NCBI GenBank assembly: GCA_963966185.1
Contig: CAWZYM010000081.1
Coordinates: 139,501 to 203,500 of the forward strand
DNA: 64,000 nucleotides
Direction of reading: 5' to 3'
From: Rhabditoides inermis
Taxonomy: Eukaryota; Nematoda; Chromadorea; Rhabditida; Rhabditidae
Shown here: one piece after another, positions 48,099 through 58,809 of the stretch
Numbering within the stretch: position 1 is the stretch's first letter
How the letters are laid out: every line of letters begins with the position of its first letter
The notes under the pieces: model-generated
Told to the model about the DNA's origin: nothing
Databases searched by the model: none
Seen by the model: the letters and a program-made list of their open reading frames with translations, nothing else
Translations under genes and position numbers: made by a program

Positions 48099-48209
48099 CC
48101 AATCTTTTTCGCCTTTCTTTTATAATTTTTAGCTTACTTACATGCTTGATGAGCGTTGGTGAGCCTTCTTTTCCGACACAGAAATATGAATGATAAAATG
48201 CAAAAGAAC

Positions 48210-48281
48210 AGGTCCCGGGGAGATTTGAACTCCCGTCGCAGGATTCAGAGTCCTGAGTGCTAACCGCTACACCACGGGACC
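48210..48281 (-). tRNA. tRNA-Gln (CTG), unit 13
   Basis: Unit 13 copy. Confidence 0.96.
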
Positions 48282-48421
48282 AGCGAGCTGCACACAGACA
48301 AAATCGAATGTGAGAGTGGCTAGATCGCACTAGACTGAATTTCTCCCTTAACTTTCCTGTTGATTTGTTGAAGACTCGCAGCGCGCTAGTGTGTTTCCAT
48401 CGAAAATGGGAGCTCTCATCA

Positions 48422-48495
48422 GCCGCCATAGCTCAGTCGGTTAGAGCGTGGGTCTAATAAGCCCAAGGTCGCAGGTTCGACCCCTGCTGGCGGCA
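48422..48495 (+). tRNA. tRNA-Ile (AAT), unit 13
   Basis: Unit 13 copy. Confidence 0.96.
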
Positions 48496-48669
48496 AATCT
48501 TTTGTTTTTATCCACTCACATCACGGAATTCGGCTTGGAGATCTGCCCGGTGAAATTTCCAAGTTCGTAAGATTTCACTTTTCATTTCGAACCAGCTGAG
48601 GAGGTGGGCGTTTGGCACGTGGTCTTGGGCATTCAGCACATACCGCGACCTAAAGGAGAGAGAATCACC

Positions 48670-48741
48670 GCCTCATTGGCTCAGTGGCAGAGCGTCTGTC
48701 TAGTAAACAGAAGGTCGCTGGTTCGATTCCAGCATGAGGCA
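48670..48741 (+). tRNA. tRNA-Thr (AGT), unit 14
   Basis: Unit 14 copy. Confidence 0.96.
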
Positions 48742-48852
48742 CCAATCTTTTTCGCCTTTCTTTTATAATTTTTAGCTTACTTACATGCTTGATGAGCGTT
48801 GGTGAGCCTTCTTTTCCGACACAGAAATATGAATGATAAAATGCAAAAGAAC

Positions 48853-48924
48853 AGGTCCCGGGGAGATTTGAACTCCCGTCGCAGGATTCAGAGTCCTGAG
48901 TGCTAACCGCTACACCACGGGACC
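48853..48924 (-). tRNA. tRNA-Gln (CTG), unit 14
   Basis: Unit 14 copy. Confidence 0.96.
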
Positions 48925-49064
48925 AGCGAGCTGCACACAGACAAAATCGAATGTGAGAGTGGCTAGATCGCACTAGACTGAATTTCTCCCTTAACTTTCC
49001 TGTTGATTTGTTGAAGACTCGCAGCGCGCTAGTGTGTTTCCATCGAAAATGGGAGCTCTCATCA

Positions 49065-49138
49065 GCCGCCATAGCTCAGTCGGTTAGAGCGTGGGTCTAA
49101 TAAGCCCAAGGTCGCAGGTTCGACCCCTGCTGGCGGCA
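49065..49138 (+). tRNA. tRNA-Ile (AAT), unit 14
   Basis: Unit 14 copy. Confidence 0.96.
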
Positions 49139-49312
49139 AATCTTTTGTTTTTATCCACTCACATCACGGAATTCGGCTTGGAGATCTGCCCGGTGAAATT
49201 TCCAAGTTCGTAAGATTTCACTTTTCATTTCGAACCAGCTGAGGAGGTGGGCGTTTGGCACGTGGTCTTGGGCATTCAGCACATACCGCGACCTAAAGGA
49301 GAGAGAATCACC

Positions 49313-49384
49313 GCCTCATTGGCTCAGTGGCAGAGCGTCTGTCTAGTAAACAGAAGGTCGCTGGTTCGATTCCAGCATGAGGCA
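49313..49384 (+). tRNA. tRNA-Thr (AGT), unit 15
   Basis: Unit 15 copy. Confidence 0.96.
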
Positions 49385-49495
49385 CCAATCTTTTTCGCCT
49401 TTCTTTTATAATTTTTAGCTTACTTACATGCTTGATGAGCGTTGGTGAGCCTTCTTTTCCGACACAGAAATATGAATGATAAAATGCAAAAGAAC

Positions 49496-49567
49496 AGGTC
49501 CCGGGGAGATTTGAACTCCCGTCGCAGGATTCAGAGTCCTGAGTGCTAACCGCTACACCACGGGACC
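49496..49567 (-). tRNA. tRNA-Gln (CTG), unit 15
   Basis: Unit 15 copy. Confidence 0.96.
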
Positions 49568-49707
49568 AGCGAGCTGCACACAGACAAAATCGAATGTGAG
49601 AGTGGCTAGATCGCACTAGACTGAATTTCTCCCTTAACTTTCCTGTTGATTTGTTGAAGACTCGCAGCGCGCTAGTGTGTTTCCATCGAAAATGGGAGCT
49701 CTCATCA

Positions 49708-49781
49708 GCCGCCATAGCTCAGTCGGTTAGAGCGTGGGTCTAATAAGCCCAAGGTCGCAGGTTCGACCCCTGCTGGCGGCA
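49708..49781 (+). tRNA. tRNA-Ile (AAT), unit 15
   Basis: Unit 15 copy. Confidence 0.96.
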
Positions 49782-49955
49782 AATCTTTTGTTTTTATCCA
49801 CTCACATCACGGAATTCGGCTTGGAGATCTGCCCGGTGAAATTTCCAAGTTCGTAAGATTTCACTTTTCATTTCGAACCAGCTGAGGAGGTGGGCGTTTG
49901 GCACGTGGTCTTGGGCATTCAGCACATACCGCGACCTAAAGGAGAGAGAATCACC

Positions 49956-50027
49956 GCCTCATTGGCTCAGTGGCAGAGCGTCTGTCTAGTAAACAGAAGG
50001 TCGCTGGTTCGATTCCAGCATGAGGCA
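49956..50027 (+). tRNA. tRNA-Thr (AGT), unit 16
   Basis: Unit 16 copy. Confidence 0.96.
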
Positions 50028-50138
50028 CCAATCTTTTTCGCCTTTCTTTTATAATTTTTAGCTTACTTACATGCTTGATGAGCGTTGGTGAGCCTTCTTT
50101 TCCGACACAGAAATATGAATGATAAAATGCAAAAGAAC

Positions 50139-50210
50139 AGGTCCCGGGGAGATTTGAACTCCCGTCGCAGGATTCAGAGTCCTGAGTGCTAACCGCTACA
50201 CCACGGGACC
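50139..50210 (-). tRNA. tRNA-Gln (CTG), unit 16
   Basis: Unit 16 copy. Confidence 0.96.
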
Positions 50211-50350
50211 AGCGAGCTGCACACAGACAAAATCGAATGTGAGAGTGGCTAGATCGCACTAGACTGAATTTCTCCCTTAACTTTCCTGTTGATTTGTTGA
50301 AGACTCGCAGCGCGCTAGTGTGTTTCCATCGAAAATGGGAGCTCTCATCA

Positions 50351-50424
50351 GCCGCCATAGCTCAGTCGGTTAGAGCGTGGGTCTAATAAGCCCAAGGTCG
50401 CAGGTTCGACCCCTGCTGGCGGCA
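50351..50424 (+). tRNA. tRNA-Ile (AAT), unit 16
   Basis: Unit 16 copy. Confidence 0.96.
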
Positions 50425-50598
50425 AATCTTTTGTTTTTATCCACTCACATCACGGAATTCGGCTTGGAGATCTGCCCGGTGAAATTTCCAAGTTCGTAAG
50501 ATTTCACTTTTCATTTCGAACCAGCTGAGGAGGTGGGCGTTTGGCACGTGGTCTTGGGCATTCAGCACATACCGCGACCTAAAGGAGAGAGAATCACC

Positions 50599-50670
50599 GC
50601 CTCATTGGCTCAGTGGCAGAGCGTCTGTCTAGTAAACAGAAGGTCGCTGGTTCGATTCCAGCATGAGGCA
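50599..50670 (+). tRNA. tRNA-Thr (AGT), unit 17
   Basis: Unit 17 copy. Confidence 0.96.
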
Positions 50671-50781
50671 CCAATCTTTTTCGCCTTTCTTTTATAATTT
50701 TTAGCTTACTTACATGCTTGATGAGCGTTGGTGAGCCTTCTTTTCCGACACAGAAATATGAATGATAAAATGCAAAAGAAC

Positions 50782-50853
50782 AGGTCCCGGGGAGATTTGA
50801 ACTCCCGTCGCAGGATTCAGAGTCCTGAGTGCTAACCGCTACACCACGGGACC
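50782..50853 (-). tRNA. tRNA-Gln (CTG), unit 17
   Basis: Unit 17 copy. Confidence 0.96.
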
Positions 50854-50993
50854 AGCGAGCTGCACACAGACAAAATCGAATGTGAGAGTGGCTAGATCGC
50901 ACTAGACTGAATTTCTCCCTTAACTTTCCTGTTGATTTGTTGAAGACTCGCAGCGCGCTAGTGTGTTTCCATCGAAAATGGGAGCTCTCATCA

Positions 50994-51067
50994 GCCGCCA
51001 TAGCTCAGTCGGTTAGAGCGTGGGTCTAATAAGCCCAAGGTCGCAGGTTCGACCCCTGCTGGCGGCA
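50994..51067 (+). tRNA. tRNA-Ile (AAT), unit 17
   Basis: Unit 17 copy. Confidence 0.96.
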
Positions 51068-51241
51068 AATCTTTTGTTTTTATCCACTCACATCACGGAA
51101 TTCGGCTTGGAGATCTGCCCGGTGAAATTTCCAAGTTCGTAAGATTTCACTTTTCATTTCGAACCAGCTGAGGAGGTGGGCGTTTGGCACGTGGTCTTGG
51201 GCATTCAGCACATACCGCGACCTAAAGGAGAGAGAATCACC

Positions 51242-51313
51242 GCCTCATTGGCTCAGTGGCAGAGCGTCTGTCTAGTAAACAGAAGGTCGCTGGTTCGATT
51301 CCAGCATGAGGCA
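51242..51313 (+). tRNA. tRNA-Thr (AGT), unit 18
   Basis: Unit 18 copy. Confidence 0.96.
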
Positions 51314-51424
51314 CCAATCTTTTTCGCCTTTCTTTTATAATTTTTAGCTTACTTACATGCTTGATGAGCGTTGGTGAGCCTTCTTTTCCGACACAGAAAT
51401 ATGAATGATAAAATGCAAAAGAAC

Positions 51425-51496
51425 AGGTCCCGGGGAGATTTGAACTCCCGTCGCAGGATTCAGAGTCCTGAGTGCTAACCGCTACACCACGGGACC
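51425..51496 (-). tRNA. tRNA-Gln (CTG), unit 18
   Basis: Unit 18 copy. Confidence 0.96.
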
Positions 51497-51636
51497 AGCG
51501 AGCTGCACACAGACAAAATCGAATGTGAGAGTGGCTAGATCGCACTAGACTGAATTTCTCCCTTAACTTTCCTGTTGATTTGTTGAAGACTCGCAGCGCG
51601 CTAGTGTGTTTCCATCGAAAATGGGAGCTCTCATCA

Positions 51637-51710
51637 GCCGCCATAGCTCAGTCGGTTAGAGCGTGGGTCTAATAAGCCCAAGGTCGCAGGTTCGACCCCT
51701 GCTGGCGGCA
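51637..51710 (+). tRNA. tRNA-Ile (AAT), unit 18
   Basis: Unit 18 copy. Confidence 0.96.
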
Positions 51711-51884
51711 AATCTTTTGTTTTTATCCACTCACATCACGGAATTCGGCTTGGAGATCTGCCCGGTGAAATTTCCAAGTTCGTAAGATTTCACTTTTCAT
51801 TTCGAACCAGCTGAGGAGGTGGGCGTTTGGCACGTGGTCTTGGGCATTCAGCACATACCGCGACCTAAAGGAGAGAGAATCACC

Positions 51885-51956
51885 GCCTCATTGGCTCAGT
51901 GGCAGAGCGTCTGTCTAGTAAACAGAAGGTCGCTGGTTCGATTCCAGCATGAGGCA
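51885..51956 (+). tRNA. tRNA-Thr (AGT), unit 19
   Basis: Unit 19 copy. Confidence 0.96.
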
Positions 51957-52067
51957 CCAATCTTTTTCGCCTTTCTTTTATAATTTTTAGCTTACTTACA
52001 TGCTTGATGAGCGTTGGTGAGCCTTCTTTTCCGACACAGAAATATGAATGATAAAATGCAAAAGAAC

Positions 52068-52139
52068 AGGTCCCGGGGAGATTTGAACTCCCGTCGCAGG
52101 ATTCAGAGTCCTGAGTGCTAACCGCTACACCACGGGACC
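52068..52139 (-). tRNA. tRNA-Gln (CTG), unit 19
   Basis: Unit 19 copy. Confidence 0.96.
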
Positions 52140-52279
52140 AGCGAGCTGCACACAGACAAAATCGAATGTGAGAGTGGCTAGATCGCACTAGACTGAATTT
52201 CTCCCTTAACTTTCCTGTTGATTTGTTGAAGACTCGCAGCGCGCTAGTGTGTTTCCATCGAAAATGGGAGCTCTCATCA

Positions 52280-52353
52280 GCCGCCATAGCTCAGTCGGTT
52301 AGAGCGTGGGTCTAATAAGCCCAAGGTCGCAGGTTCGACCCCTGCTGGCGGCA
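52280..52353 (+). tRNA. tRNA-Ile (AAT), unit 19
   Basis: Unit 19 copy. Confidence 0.96.
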
Positions 52354-52527
52354 AATCTTTTGTTTTTATCCACTCACATCACGGAATTCGGCTTGGAGAT
52401 CTGCCCGGTGAAATTTCCAAGTTCGTAAGATTTCACTTTTCATTTCGAACCAGCTGAGGAGGTGGGCGTTTGGCACGTGGTCTTGGGCATTCAGCACATA
52501 CCGCGACCTAAAGGAGAGAGAATCACC

Positions 52528-52599
52528 GCCTCATTGGCTCAGTGGCAGAGCGTCTGTCTAGTAAACAGAAGGTCGCTGGTTCGATTCCAGCATGAGGCA
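52528..52599 (+). tRNA. tRNA-Thr (AGT), unit 20
   Basis: Unit 20 copy. Confidence 0.96.
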
Positions 52600-52710
52600 C
52601 CAATCTTTTTCGCCTTTCTTTTATAATTTTTAGCTTACTTACATGCTTGATGAGCGTTGGTGAGCCTTCTTTTCCGACACAGAAATATGAATGATAAAAT
52701 GCAAAAGAAC

Positions 52711-52782
52711 AGGTCCCGGGGAGATTTGAACTCCCGTCGCAGGATTCAGAGTCCTGAGTGCTAACCGCTACACCACGGGACC
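52711..52782 (-). tRNA. tRNA-Gln (CTG), unit 20
   Basis: Unit 20 copy. Confidence 0.96.
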
Positions 52783-52922
52783 AGCGAGCTGCACACAGAC
52801 AAAATCGAATGTGAGAGTGGCTAGATCGCACTAGACTGAATTTCTCCCTTAACTTTCCTGTTGATTTGTTGAAGACTCGCAGCGCGCTAGTGTGTTTCCA
52901 TCGAAAATGGGAGCTCTCATCA

Positions 52923-52996
52923 GCCGCCATAGCTCAGTCGGTTAGAGCGTGGGTCTAATAAGCCCAAGGTCGCAGGTTCGACCCCTGCTGGCGGCA
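52923..52996 (+). tRNA. tRNA-Ile (AAT), unit 20
   Basis: Unit 20 copy. Confidence 0.96.
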
Positions 52997-53170
52997 AATC
53001 TTTTGTTTTTATCCACTCACATCACGGAATTCGGCTTGGAGATCTGCCCGGTGAAATTTCCAAGTTCGTAAGATTTCACTTTTCATTTCGAACCAGCTGA
53101 GGAGGTGGGCGTTTGGCACGTGGTCTTGGGCATTCAGCACATACCGCGACCTAAAGGAGAGGGAATCACC

Positions 53171-53242
53171 GCCTCATTGGCTCAGTGGCAGAGCGTCTGT
53201 CTAGTAAACAGAAGGTCGCTGGTTCGATTCCAGCATGAGGCA
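53171..53242 (+). tRNA. tRNA-Thr (AGT), unit 21
   Basis: Unit 21 copy; the 5' flank reads GAGGGAATC instead of GAGAGAATC. Confidence 0.96.
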
Positions 53243-53353
53243 CCAATCTTTTTCGCCTTTCTTTTATAATTTTTAGCTTACTTACATGCTTGATGAGCGT
53301 TGGTGAGCCTTCTTTTCCGACACAGAAATATGAATGATAAAATGCAAAAGAAC

Positions 53354-53425
53354 AGGTCCCGGGGAGATTTGAACTCCCGTCGCAGGATTCAGAGTCCTGA
53401 GTGCTAACCGCTACACCACGGGACC
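53354..53425 (-). tRNA. tRNA-Gln (CTG), unit 21
   Basis: Unit 21 copy. Confidence 0.96.
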
Positions 53426-53565
53426 AGCGAGCTGCACACAGACAAAATCGAATGTGAGAGTGGCTAGATCGCACTAGACTGAATTTCTCCCTTAACTTTC
53501 CTGTTGATTTGTTGAAGACTCGCAGCGCGCTAGTGTGTTTCCATCGAAAATGGGAGCTCTCATCA

Positions 53566-53639
53566 GCCGCCATAGCTCAGTCGGTTAGAGCGTGGGTCTA
53601 ATAAGCCCAAGGTCGCAGGTTCGACCCCTGCTGGCGGCA
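53566..53639 (+). tRNA. tRNA-Ile (AAT), unit 21
   Basis: Unit 21 copy. Confidence 0.96.
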
Positions 53640-53813
53640 AATCTTTTGTTTTTATCCACTCACATCACGGAATTCGGCTTGGAGATCTGCCCGGTGAAAT
53701 TTCCAAGTTCGTAAGATTTCACTTTTCATTTCGAACCAGCTGAGGAGGTGGGCGTTTGGCACGTGGTCTTGGGCATTCAGCACATACCGCGACCTAAAGG
53801 AGAGAGAATCACC

Positions 53814-53885
53814 GCCTCATTGGCTCAGTGGCAGAGCGTCTGTCTAGTAAACAGAAGGTCGCTGGTTCGATTCCAGCATGAGGCA
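53814..53885 (+). tRNA. tRNA-Thr (AGT), unit 22
   Basis: Unit 22 copy. Confidence 0.96.
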
Positions 53886-53996
53886 CCAATCTTTTTCGCC
53901 TTTCTTTTATAATTTTTAGCTTACTTACATGCTTGATGAGCGTTGGTGAGCCTTCTTTTCCGACACAGAAATATGAATGATAAAATGCAAAAGAAC

Positions 53997-54068
53997 AGGT
54001 CCCGGGGAGATTTGAACTCCCGTCGCAGGATTCAGAGTCCTGAGTGCTAACCGCTACACCACGGGACC
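53997..54068 (-). tRNA. tRNA-Gln (CTG), unit 22
   Basis: Unit 22 copy; the TTAA-flanked MITE begins 70 bases beyond its 5' end. Confidence 0.96.
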
Positions 54069-54138
54069 AGCGAGCTGCACACAGACAAAATCGAATGTGA
54101 GAGTGGCTAGATCGCACTAGACTGAATTTCTCCCTTAA

Positions 54139-54446
54139 AGGGAGTGTACACTCTGAATTTCGAATTTGAGTTAGCACCGGGATGTGAAAATATGTTGAAA
54201 ATTATGTACTTTTGTCAATGCAACTATGTGTCGGAGATACCTATAAGTCGATGGAAAATTCTGTTGAACATTGAAAATTGGCACCAATTGGCACCAATTT
54301 CTGTATTTTGATACATTTTGCGCTCAATTTTCATCAACTCGCAGGCATTTTCAGCAAATAGTTGTATGGACAAAACTGAGTCGTTTTCAACATATTTTCA
54401 CATCCCGTTGCTAACTCAACTTCGAAATTCAGAGTGTACACTCCCT
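54139..54446. mobile_element. piggyBac-like MITE inside array unit 22
   Basis: TTAA (54135-54138 and 54447-54450) flanks inverted termini of about 60 bases that begin AGGGAGTGTACACTCTGAAT. Units on both sides show the empty TTAA site. The insert of 308 bases has no coding frame. It lies between tRNA-Gln and tRNA-Ile of the unit and cuts next to the donor of the candidate exon B. Confidence 0.92.
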
Positions 54447-54520
54447 TTAACTTTCCTGTTGATTTGTTGAAGACTCGCAGCGCGCTAGTGTGTTTCCATC
54501 GAAAATGGGAGCTCTCATCA

Positions 54521-54594
54521 GCCGCCATAGCTCAGTCGGTTAGAGCGTGGGTCTAATAAGCCCAAGGTCGCAGGTTCGACCCCTGCTGGCGGCA
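54521..54594 (+). tRNA. tRNA-Ile (AAT), unit 22
   Basis: Unit 22 copy; displaced by 312 bases by the MITE. The 70 bases of upstream flank up to the second TTAA are normal. Confidence 0.96.
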
Positions 54595-54768
54595 AATCTT
54601 TTGTTTTTATCCACTCACATCACGGAATTCGGCTTGGAGATCTGCCCGGTGAAATTTCCAAGTTCGTAAGATTTCACTTTTCATTTCGAACCAGCTGAGG
54701 AGGTGGGCGTTTGGCACGTGGTCTTGGGCATTCAGCACATACCGCGACCTAAAGGAGAGAGAATCACC

Positions 54769-54840
54769 GCCTCATTGGCTCAGTGGCAGAGCGTCTGTCT
54801 AGTAAACAGAAGGTCGCTGGTTCGATTCCAGCATGAGACA
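54769..54840 (+). tRNA. tRNA-Thr (AGT), unit 23, acceptor-stem variant
   Basis: Differs at 54838 (ATGAGAC for ATGAGGC), which turns the second acceptor pair C-G into a C-A mismatch. The gene may still be transcribed, but maturation or charging could suffer. Confidence 0.9.
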
Positions 54841-54951
54841 CCAATCTTTTTCGCCTTTCTTTTATAATTTTTAGCTTACTTACATGCTTGATGAGCGTTG
54901 GTGAGCCTTCTTTTCCGACACAGAAATATGAATGATAAAATGCAAAAGAAC

Positions 54952-55023
54952 AGGTCCCGGGGAGATTTGAACTCCCGTCGCAGGATTCAGAGTCCTGAGT
55001 GCTAACCGCTACACCACGGGACC
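54952..55023 (-). tRNA. tRNA-Gln (CTG), unit 23
   Basis: Unit 23 copy. Confidence 0.96.
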
Positions 55024-55163
55024 AGCGAGCTGCACACAGACAAAATCGAATGTGAGAGTGGCTAGATCGCACTAGACTGAATTTCTCCCTTAACTTTCCT
55101 GTTGATTTGTTGAAGACTCGCAGCGCGCTAGTGTGTTTCCATCGAAAATGGGAGCTCTCATCA

Positions 55164-55237
55164 GCCGCCATAGCTCAGTCGGTTAGAGCGTGGGTCTAAT
55201 AAGCCCAAGGTCGCAGGTTCGACCCCTGCTGGCGGCA
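55164..55237 (+). tRNA. tRNA-Ile (AAT), unit 23
   Basis: Unit 23 copy. Confidence 0.96.
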
Positions 55238-55411
55238 AATCTTTTGTTTTTATCCACTCACATCACGGAATTCGGCTTGGAGATCTGCCCGGTGAAATTT
55301 CCAAGTTCGTAAGATTTCACTTTTCATTTCGAACCAGCTGAGGAGGTGGGCGTTTGGCACGTGGTCTTGGGCATTCAGCACATACCGCGACCTAAAGGAG
55401 AGAGAATCACC

Positions 55412-55483
55412 GCCTCATTGGCTCAGTGGCAGAGCGTCTGTCTAGTAAACAGAAGGTCGCTGGTTCGATTCCAGCATGAGGCA
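55412..55483 (+). tRNA. tRNA-Thr (AGT), unit 24
   Basis: Unit 24 copy. Confidence 0.96.
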
Positions 55484-55594
55484 CCAATCTTTTTCGCCTT
55501 TCTTTTATAATTTTTAGCTTACTTACATGCTTGATGAGCGTTGGTGAGCCTTCTTTTCCGACACAGAAATATGAATGATAAAATGCAAAAGAAC

Positions 55595-55666
55595 AGGTCC
55601 CGGGGAGATTTGAACTCCCGTCGCAGGATTCAGAGTCCTGAGTGCTAACCGCTACACCACGGGACC
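55595..55666 (-). tRNA. tRNA-Gln (CTG), unit 24
   Basis: Unit 24 copy. Confidence 0.96.
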
Positions 55667-55806
55667 AGCGAGCTGCACACAGACAAAATCGAATGTGAGA
55701 GTGGCTAGATCGCACTAGACTGAATTTCTCCCTTAACTTTCCTGTTGATTTGTTGAAGACTCGCAGCGCGCTAGTGTGTTTCCATCGAAAATGGGAGCTC
55801 TCATCA

Positions 55807-55880
55807 GCCGCCATAGCTCAGTCGGTTAGAGCGTGGGTCTAATAAGCCCAAGGTCGCAGGTTCGACCCCTGCTGGCGGCA
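55807..55880 (+). tRNA. tRNA-Ile (AAT), unit 24
   Basis: Unit 24 copy. Confidence 0.96.
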
Positions 55881-56054
55881 AATCTTTTGTTTTTATCCAC
55901 TCACATCACGGAATTCGGCTTGGAGATCTGCCCGGTGAAATTTCCAAGTTCGTAAGATTTCACTTTTCATTTCGAACCAGCTGAGGAGGTGGGCGTTTGG
56001 CACGTGGTCTTGGGCATTCAGCACATACCGCGACCTAAAGGAGAGAGAATCACC

Positions 56055-56126
56055 GCCTCATTGGCTCAGTGGCAGAGCGTCTGTCTAGTAAACAGAAGGT
56101 CGCTGGTTCGATTCCAGCATGAGGCA
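56055..56126 (+). tRNA. tRNA-Thr (AGT), unit 25
   Basis: Unit 25 copy. Confidence 0.96.
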
Positions 56127-56237
56127 CCAATCTTTTTCGCCTTTCTTTTATAATTTTTAGCTTACTTACATGCTTGATGAGCGTTGGTGAGCCTTCTTTT
56201 CCGACACAGAAATATGAATGATAAAATGCAAAAGAAC

Positions 56238-56309
56238 AGGTCCCGGGGAGATTTGAACTCCCGTCGCAGGATTCAGAGTCCTGAGTGCTAACCGCTACAC
56301 CACGGGACC
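56238..56309 (-). tRNA. tRNA-Gln (CTG), unit 25
   Basis: Unit 25 copy. Confidence 0.96.
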
Positions 56310-56449
56310 AGCGAGCTGCACACAGACAAAATCGAATGTGAGAGTGGCTAGATCGCACTAGACTGAATTTCTCCCTTAACTTTCCTGTTGATTTGTTGAA
56401 GACTCGCAGCGCGCTAGTGTGTTTCCATCGAAAATGGGAGCTCTCATCA

Positions 56450-56523
56450 GCCGCCATAGCTCAGTCGGTTAGAGCGTGGGTCTAATAAGCCCAAGGTCGC
56501 AGGTTCGACCCCTGCTGGCGGCA
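56450..56523 (+). tRNA. tRNA-Ile (AAT), unit 25
   Basis: Unit 25 copy. Confidence 0.96.
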
Positions 56524-56697
56524 AATCTTTTGTTTTTATCCACTCACATCACGGAATTCGGCTTGGAGATCTGCCCGGTGAAATTTCCAAGTTCGTAAGA
56601 TTTCACTTTTCATTTCGAACCAGCTGAGGAGGTGGGCGTTTGGCACGTGGTCTTGGGCATTCAGCACATACCGCGACCTAAAGGAGAGAGAATCACC

Positions 56698-56769
56698 GCC
56701 TCATTGGCTCAGTGGCAGAGCGTCTGTCTAGTAAACAGAAGGTCGCTGGTTCGATTCCAGCATGAGGCA
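56698..56769 (+). tRNA. tRNA-Thr (AGT), unit 26
   Basis: Unit 26 copy. Confidence 0.96.
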
Positions 56770-56880
56770 CCAATCTTTTTCGCCTTTCTTTTATAATTTT
56801 TAGCTTACTTACATGCTTGATGAGCGTTGGTGAGCCTTCTTTTCCGACACAGAAATATGAATGATAAAATGCAAAAGAAC

Positions 56881-56952
56881 AGGTCCCGGGGAGATTTGAA
56901 CTCCCGTCGCAGGATTCAGAGTCCTGAGTGCTAACCGCTACACCACGGGACC
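56881..56952 (-). tRNA. tRNA-Gln (CTG), unit 26
   Basis: Unit 26 copy. Confidence 0.96.
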
Positions 56953-57092
56953 AGCGAGCTGCACACAGACAAAATCGAATGTGAGAGTGGCTAGATCGCA
57001 CTAGACTGAATTTCTCCCTTAACTTTCCTGTTGATTTGTTGAAGACTCGCAGCGCGCTAGTGTGTTTCCATCGAAAATGGGAGCTCTCATCA

Positions 57093-57166
57093 GCCGCCAT
57101 AGCTCAGTCGGTTAGAGCGTGGGTCTAATAAGCCCAAGGTCGCAGGTTCGACCCCTGCTGGCGGCA
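57093..57166 (+). tRNA. tRNA-Ile (AAT), unit 26
   Basis: Unit 26 copy. Confidence 0.96.
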
Positions 57167-57340
57167 AATCTTTTGTTTTTATCCACTCACATCACGGAAT
57201 TCGGCTTGGAGATCTGCCCGGTGAAATTTCCAAGTTCGTAAGATTTCACTTTTCATTTCGAACCAGCTGAGGAGGTGGGCGTTTGGCACGTGGTCTTGGG
57301 CATTCAGCACATACCGCGACCTAAAGGAGAGAGAATCACC

Positions 57341-57412
57341 GCCTCATTGGCTCAGTGGCAGAGCGTCTGTCTAGTAAACAGAAGGTCGCTGGTTCGATTC
57401 CAGCATGAGGCA
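57341..57412 (+). tRNA. tRNA-Thr (AGT), unit 27
   Basis: Unit 27 copy. Confidence 0.96.
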
Positions 57413-57523
57413 CCAATCTTTTTCGCCTTTCTTTTATAATTTTTAGCTTACTTACATGCTTGATGAGCGTTGGTGAGCCTTCTTTTCCGACACAGAAATA
57501 TGAATGATAAAATGCAAAAGAAC

Positions 57524-57595
57524 AGGTCCCGGGGAGATTTGAACTCCCGTCGCAGGATTCAGAGTCCTGAGTGCTAACCGCTACACCACGGGACC
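57524..57595 (-). tRNA. tRNA-Gln (CTG), unit 27
   Basis: Unit 27 copy. Confidence 0.96.
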
Positions 57596-57735
57596 AGCGA
57601 GCTGCACACAGACAAAATCGAATGTGAGAGTGGCTAGATCGCACTAGACTGAATTTCTCCCTTAACTTTCCTGTTGATTTGTTGAAGACTCGCAGCGCGC
57701 TAGTGTGTTTCCATCGAAAATGGGAGCTCTCATCA

Positions 57736-57809
57736 GCCGCCATAGCTCAGTCGGTTAGAGCGTGGGTCTAATAAGCCCAAGGTCGCAGGTTCGACCCCTG
57801 CTGGCGGCA
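57736..57809 (+). tRNA. tRNA-Ile (AAT), unit 27
   Basis: Unit 27 copy. Confidence 0.96.
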
Positions 57810-57983
57810 AATCTTTTGTTTTTATCCACTCACATCACGGAATTCGGCTTGGAGATCTGCCCGGTGAAATTTCCAAGTTCGTAAGATTTCACTTTTCATT
57901 TCGAACCAGCTGAGGAGGTGGGCGTTTGGCACGTGGTCTTGGGCATTCAGCACATACCGCGACCTAAAGGAGAGAGAATCACC

Positions 57984-58055
57984 GCCTCATTGGCTCAGTG
58001 GCAGAGCGTCTGTCTAGTAAACAGAAGGTCGCTGGTTCGATTCCAGCATGAGGCA
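57984..58055 (+). tRNA. tRNA-Thr (AGT), unit 28
   Basis: Unit 28 copy. Confidence 0.96.
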
Positions 58056-58166
58056 CCAATCTTTTTCGCCTTTCTTTTATAATTTTTAGCTTACTTACAT
58101 GCTTGATGAGCGTTGGTGAGCCTTCTTTTCCGACACAGAAATATGAATGATAAAATGCAAAAGAAC

Positions 58167-58238
58167 AGGTCCCGGGGAGATTTGAACTCCCGTCGCAGGA
58201 TTCAGAGTCCTGAGTGCTAACCGCTACACCACGGGACC
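58167..58238 (-). tRNA. tRNA-Gln (CTG), unit 28
   Basis: Unit 28 copy. Confidence 0.96.
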
Positions 58239-58378
58239 AGCGAGCTGCACACAGACAAAATCGAATGTGAGAGTGGCTAGATCGCACTAGACTGAATTTC
58301 TCCCTTAACTTTCCTGTTGATTTGTTGAAGACTCGCAGCGCGCTAGTGTGTTTCCATCGAAAATGGGAGCTCTCATCA

Positions 58379-58452
58379 GCCGCCATAGCTCAGTCGGTTA
58401 GAGCGTGGGTCTAATAAGCCCAAGGTCGCAGGTTCGACCCCTGCTGGCGGCA
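58379..58452 (+). tRNA. tRNA-Ile (AAT), unit 28
   Basis: Unit 28 copy. Confidence 0.96.
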
Positions 58453-58626
58453 AATCTTTTGTTTTTATCCACTCACATCACGGAATTCGGCTTGGAGATC
58501 TGCCCGGTGAAATTTCCAAGTTCGTAAGATTTCACTTTTCATTTCGAACCAGCTGAGGAGGTGGGCGTTTGGCACGTGGTCTTGGGCATTCAGCACATAC
58601 CGCGACCTAAAGGAGAGAGAATCACC

Positions 58627-58698
58627 GCCTCATTGGCTCAGTGGCAGAGCGTCTGTCTAGTAAACAGAAGGTCGCTGGTTCGATTCCAGCATGAGGCA
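58627..58698 (+). tRNA. tRNA-Thr (AGT), unit 29
   Basis: Unit 29 copy. Confidence 0.96.
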
Positions 58699-58809
58699 CC
58701 AATCTTTTTCGCCTTTCTTTTATAATTTTTAGCTTACTTACATGCTTGATGAGCGTTGGTGAGCCTTCTTTTCCGACACAGAAATATGAATGATAAAATG
58801 CAAAAGAAC

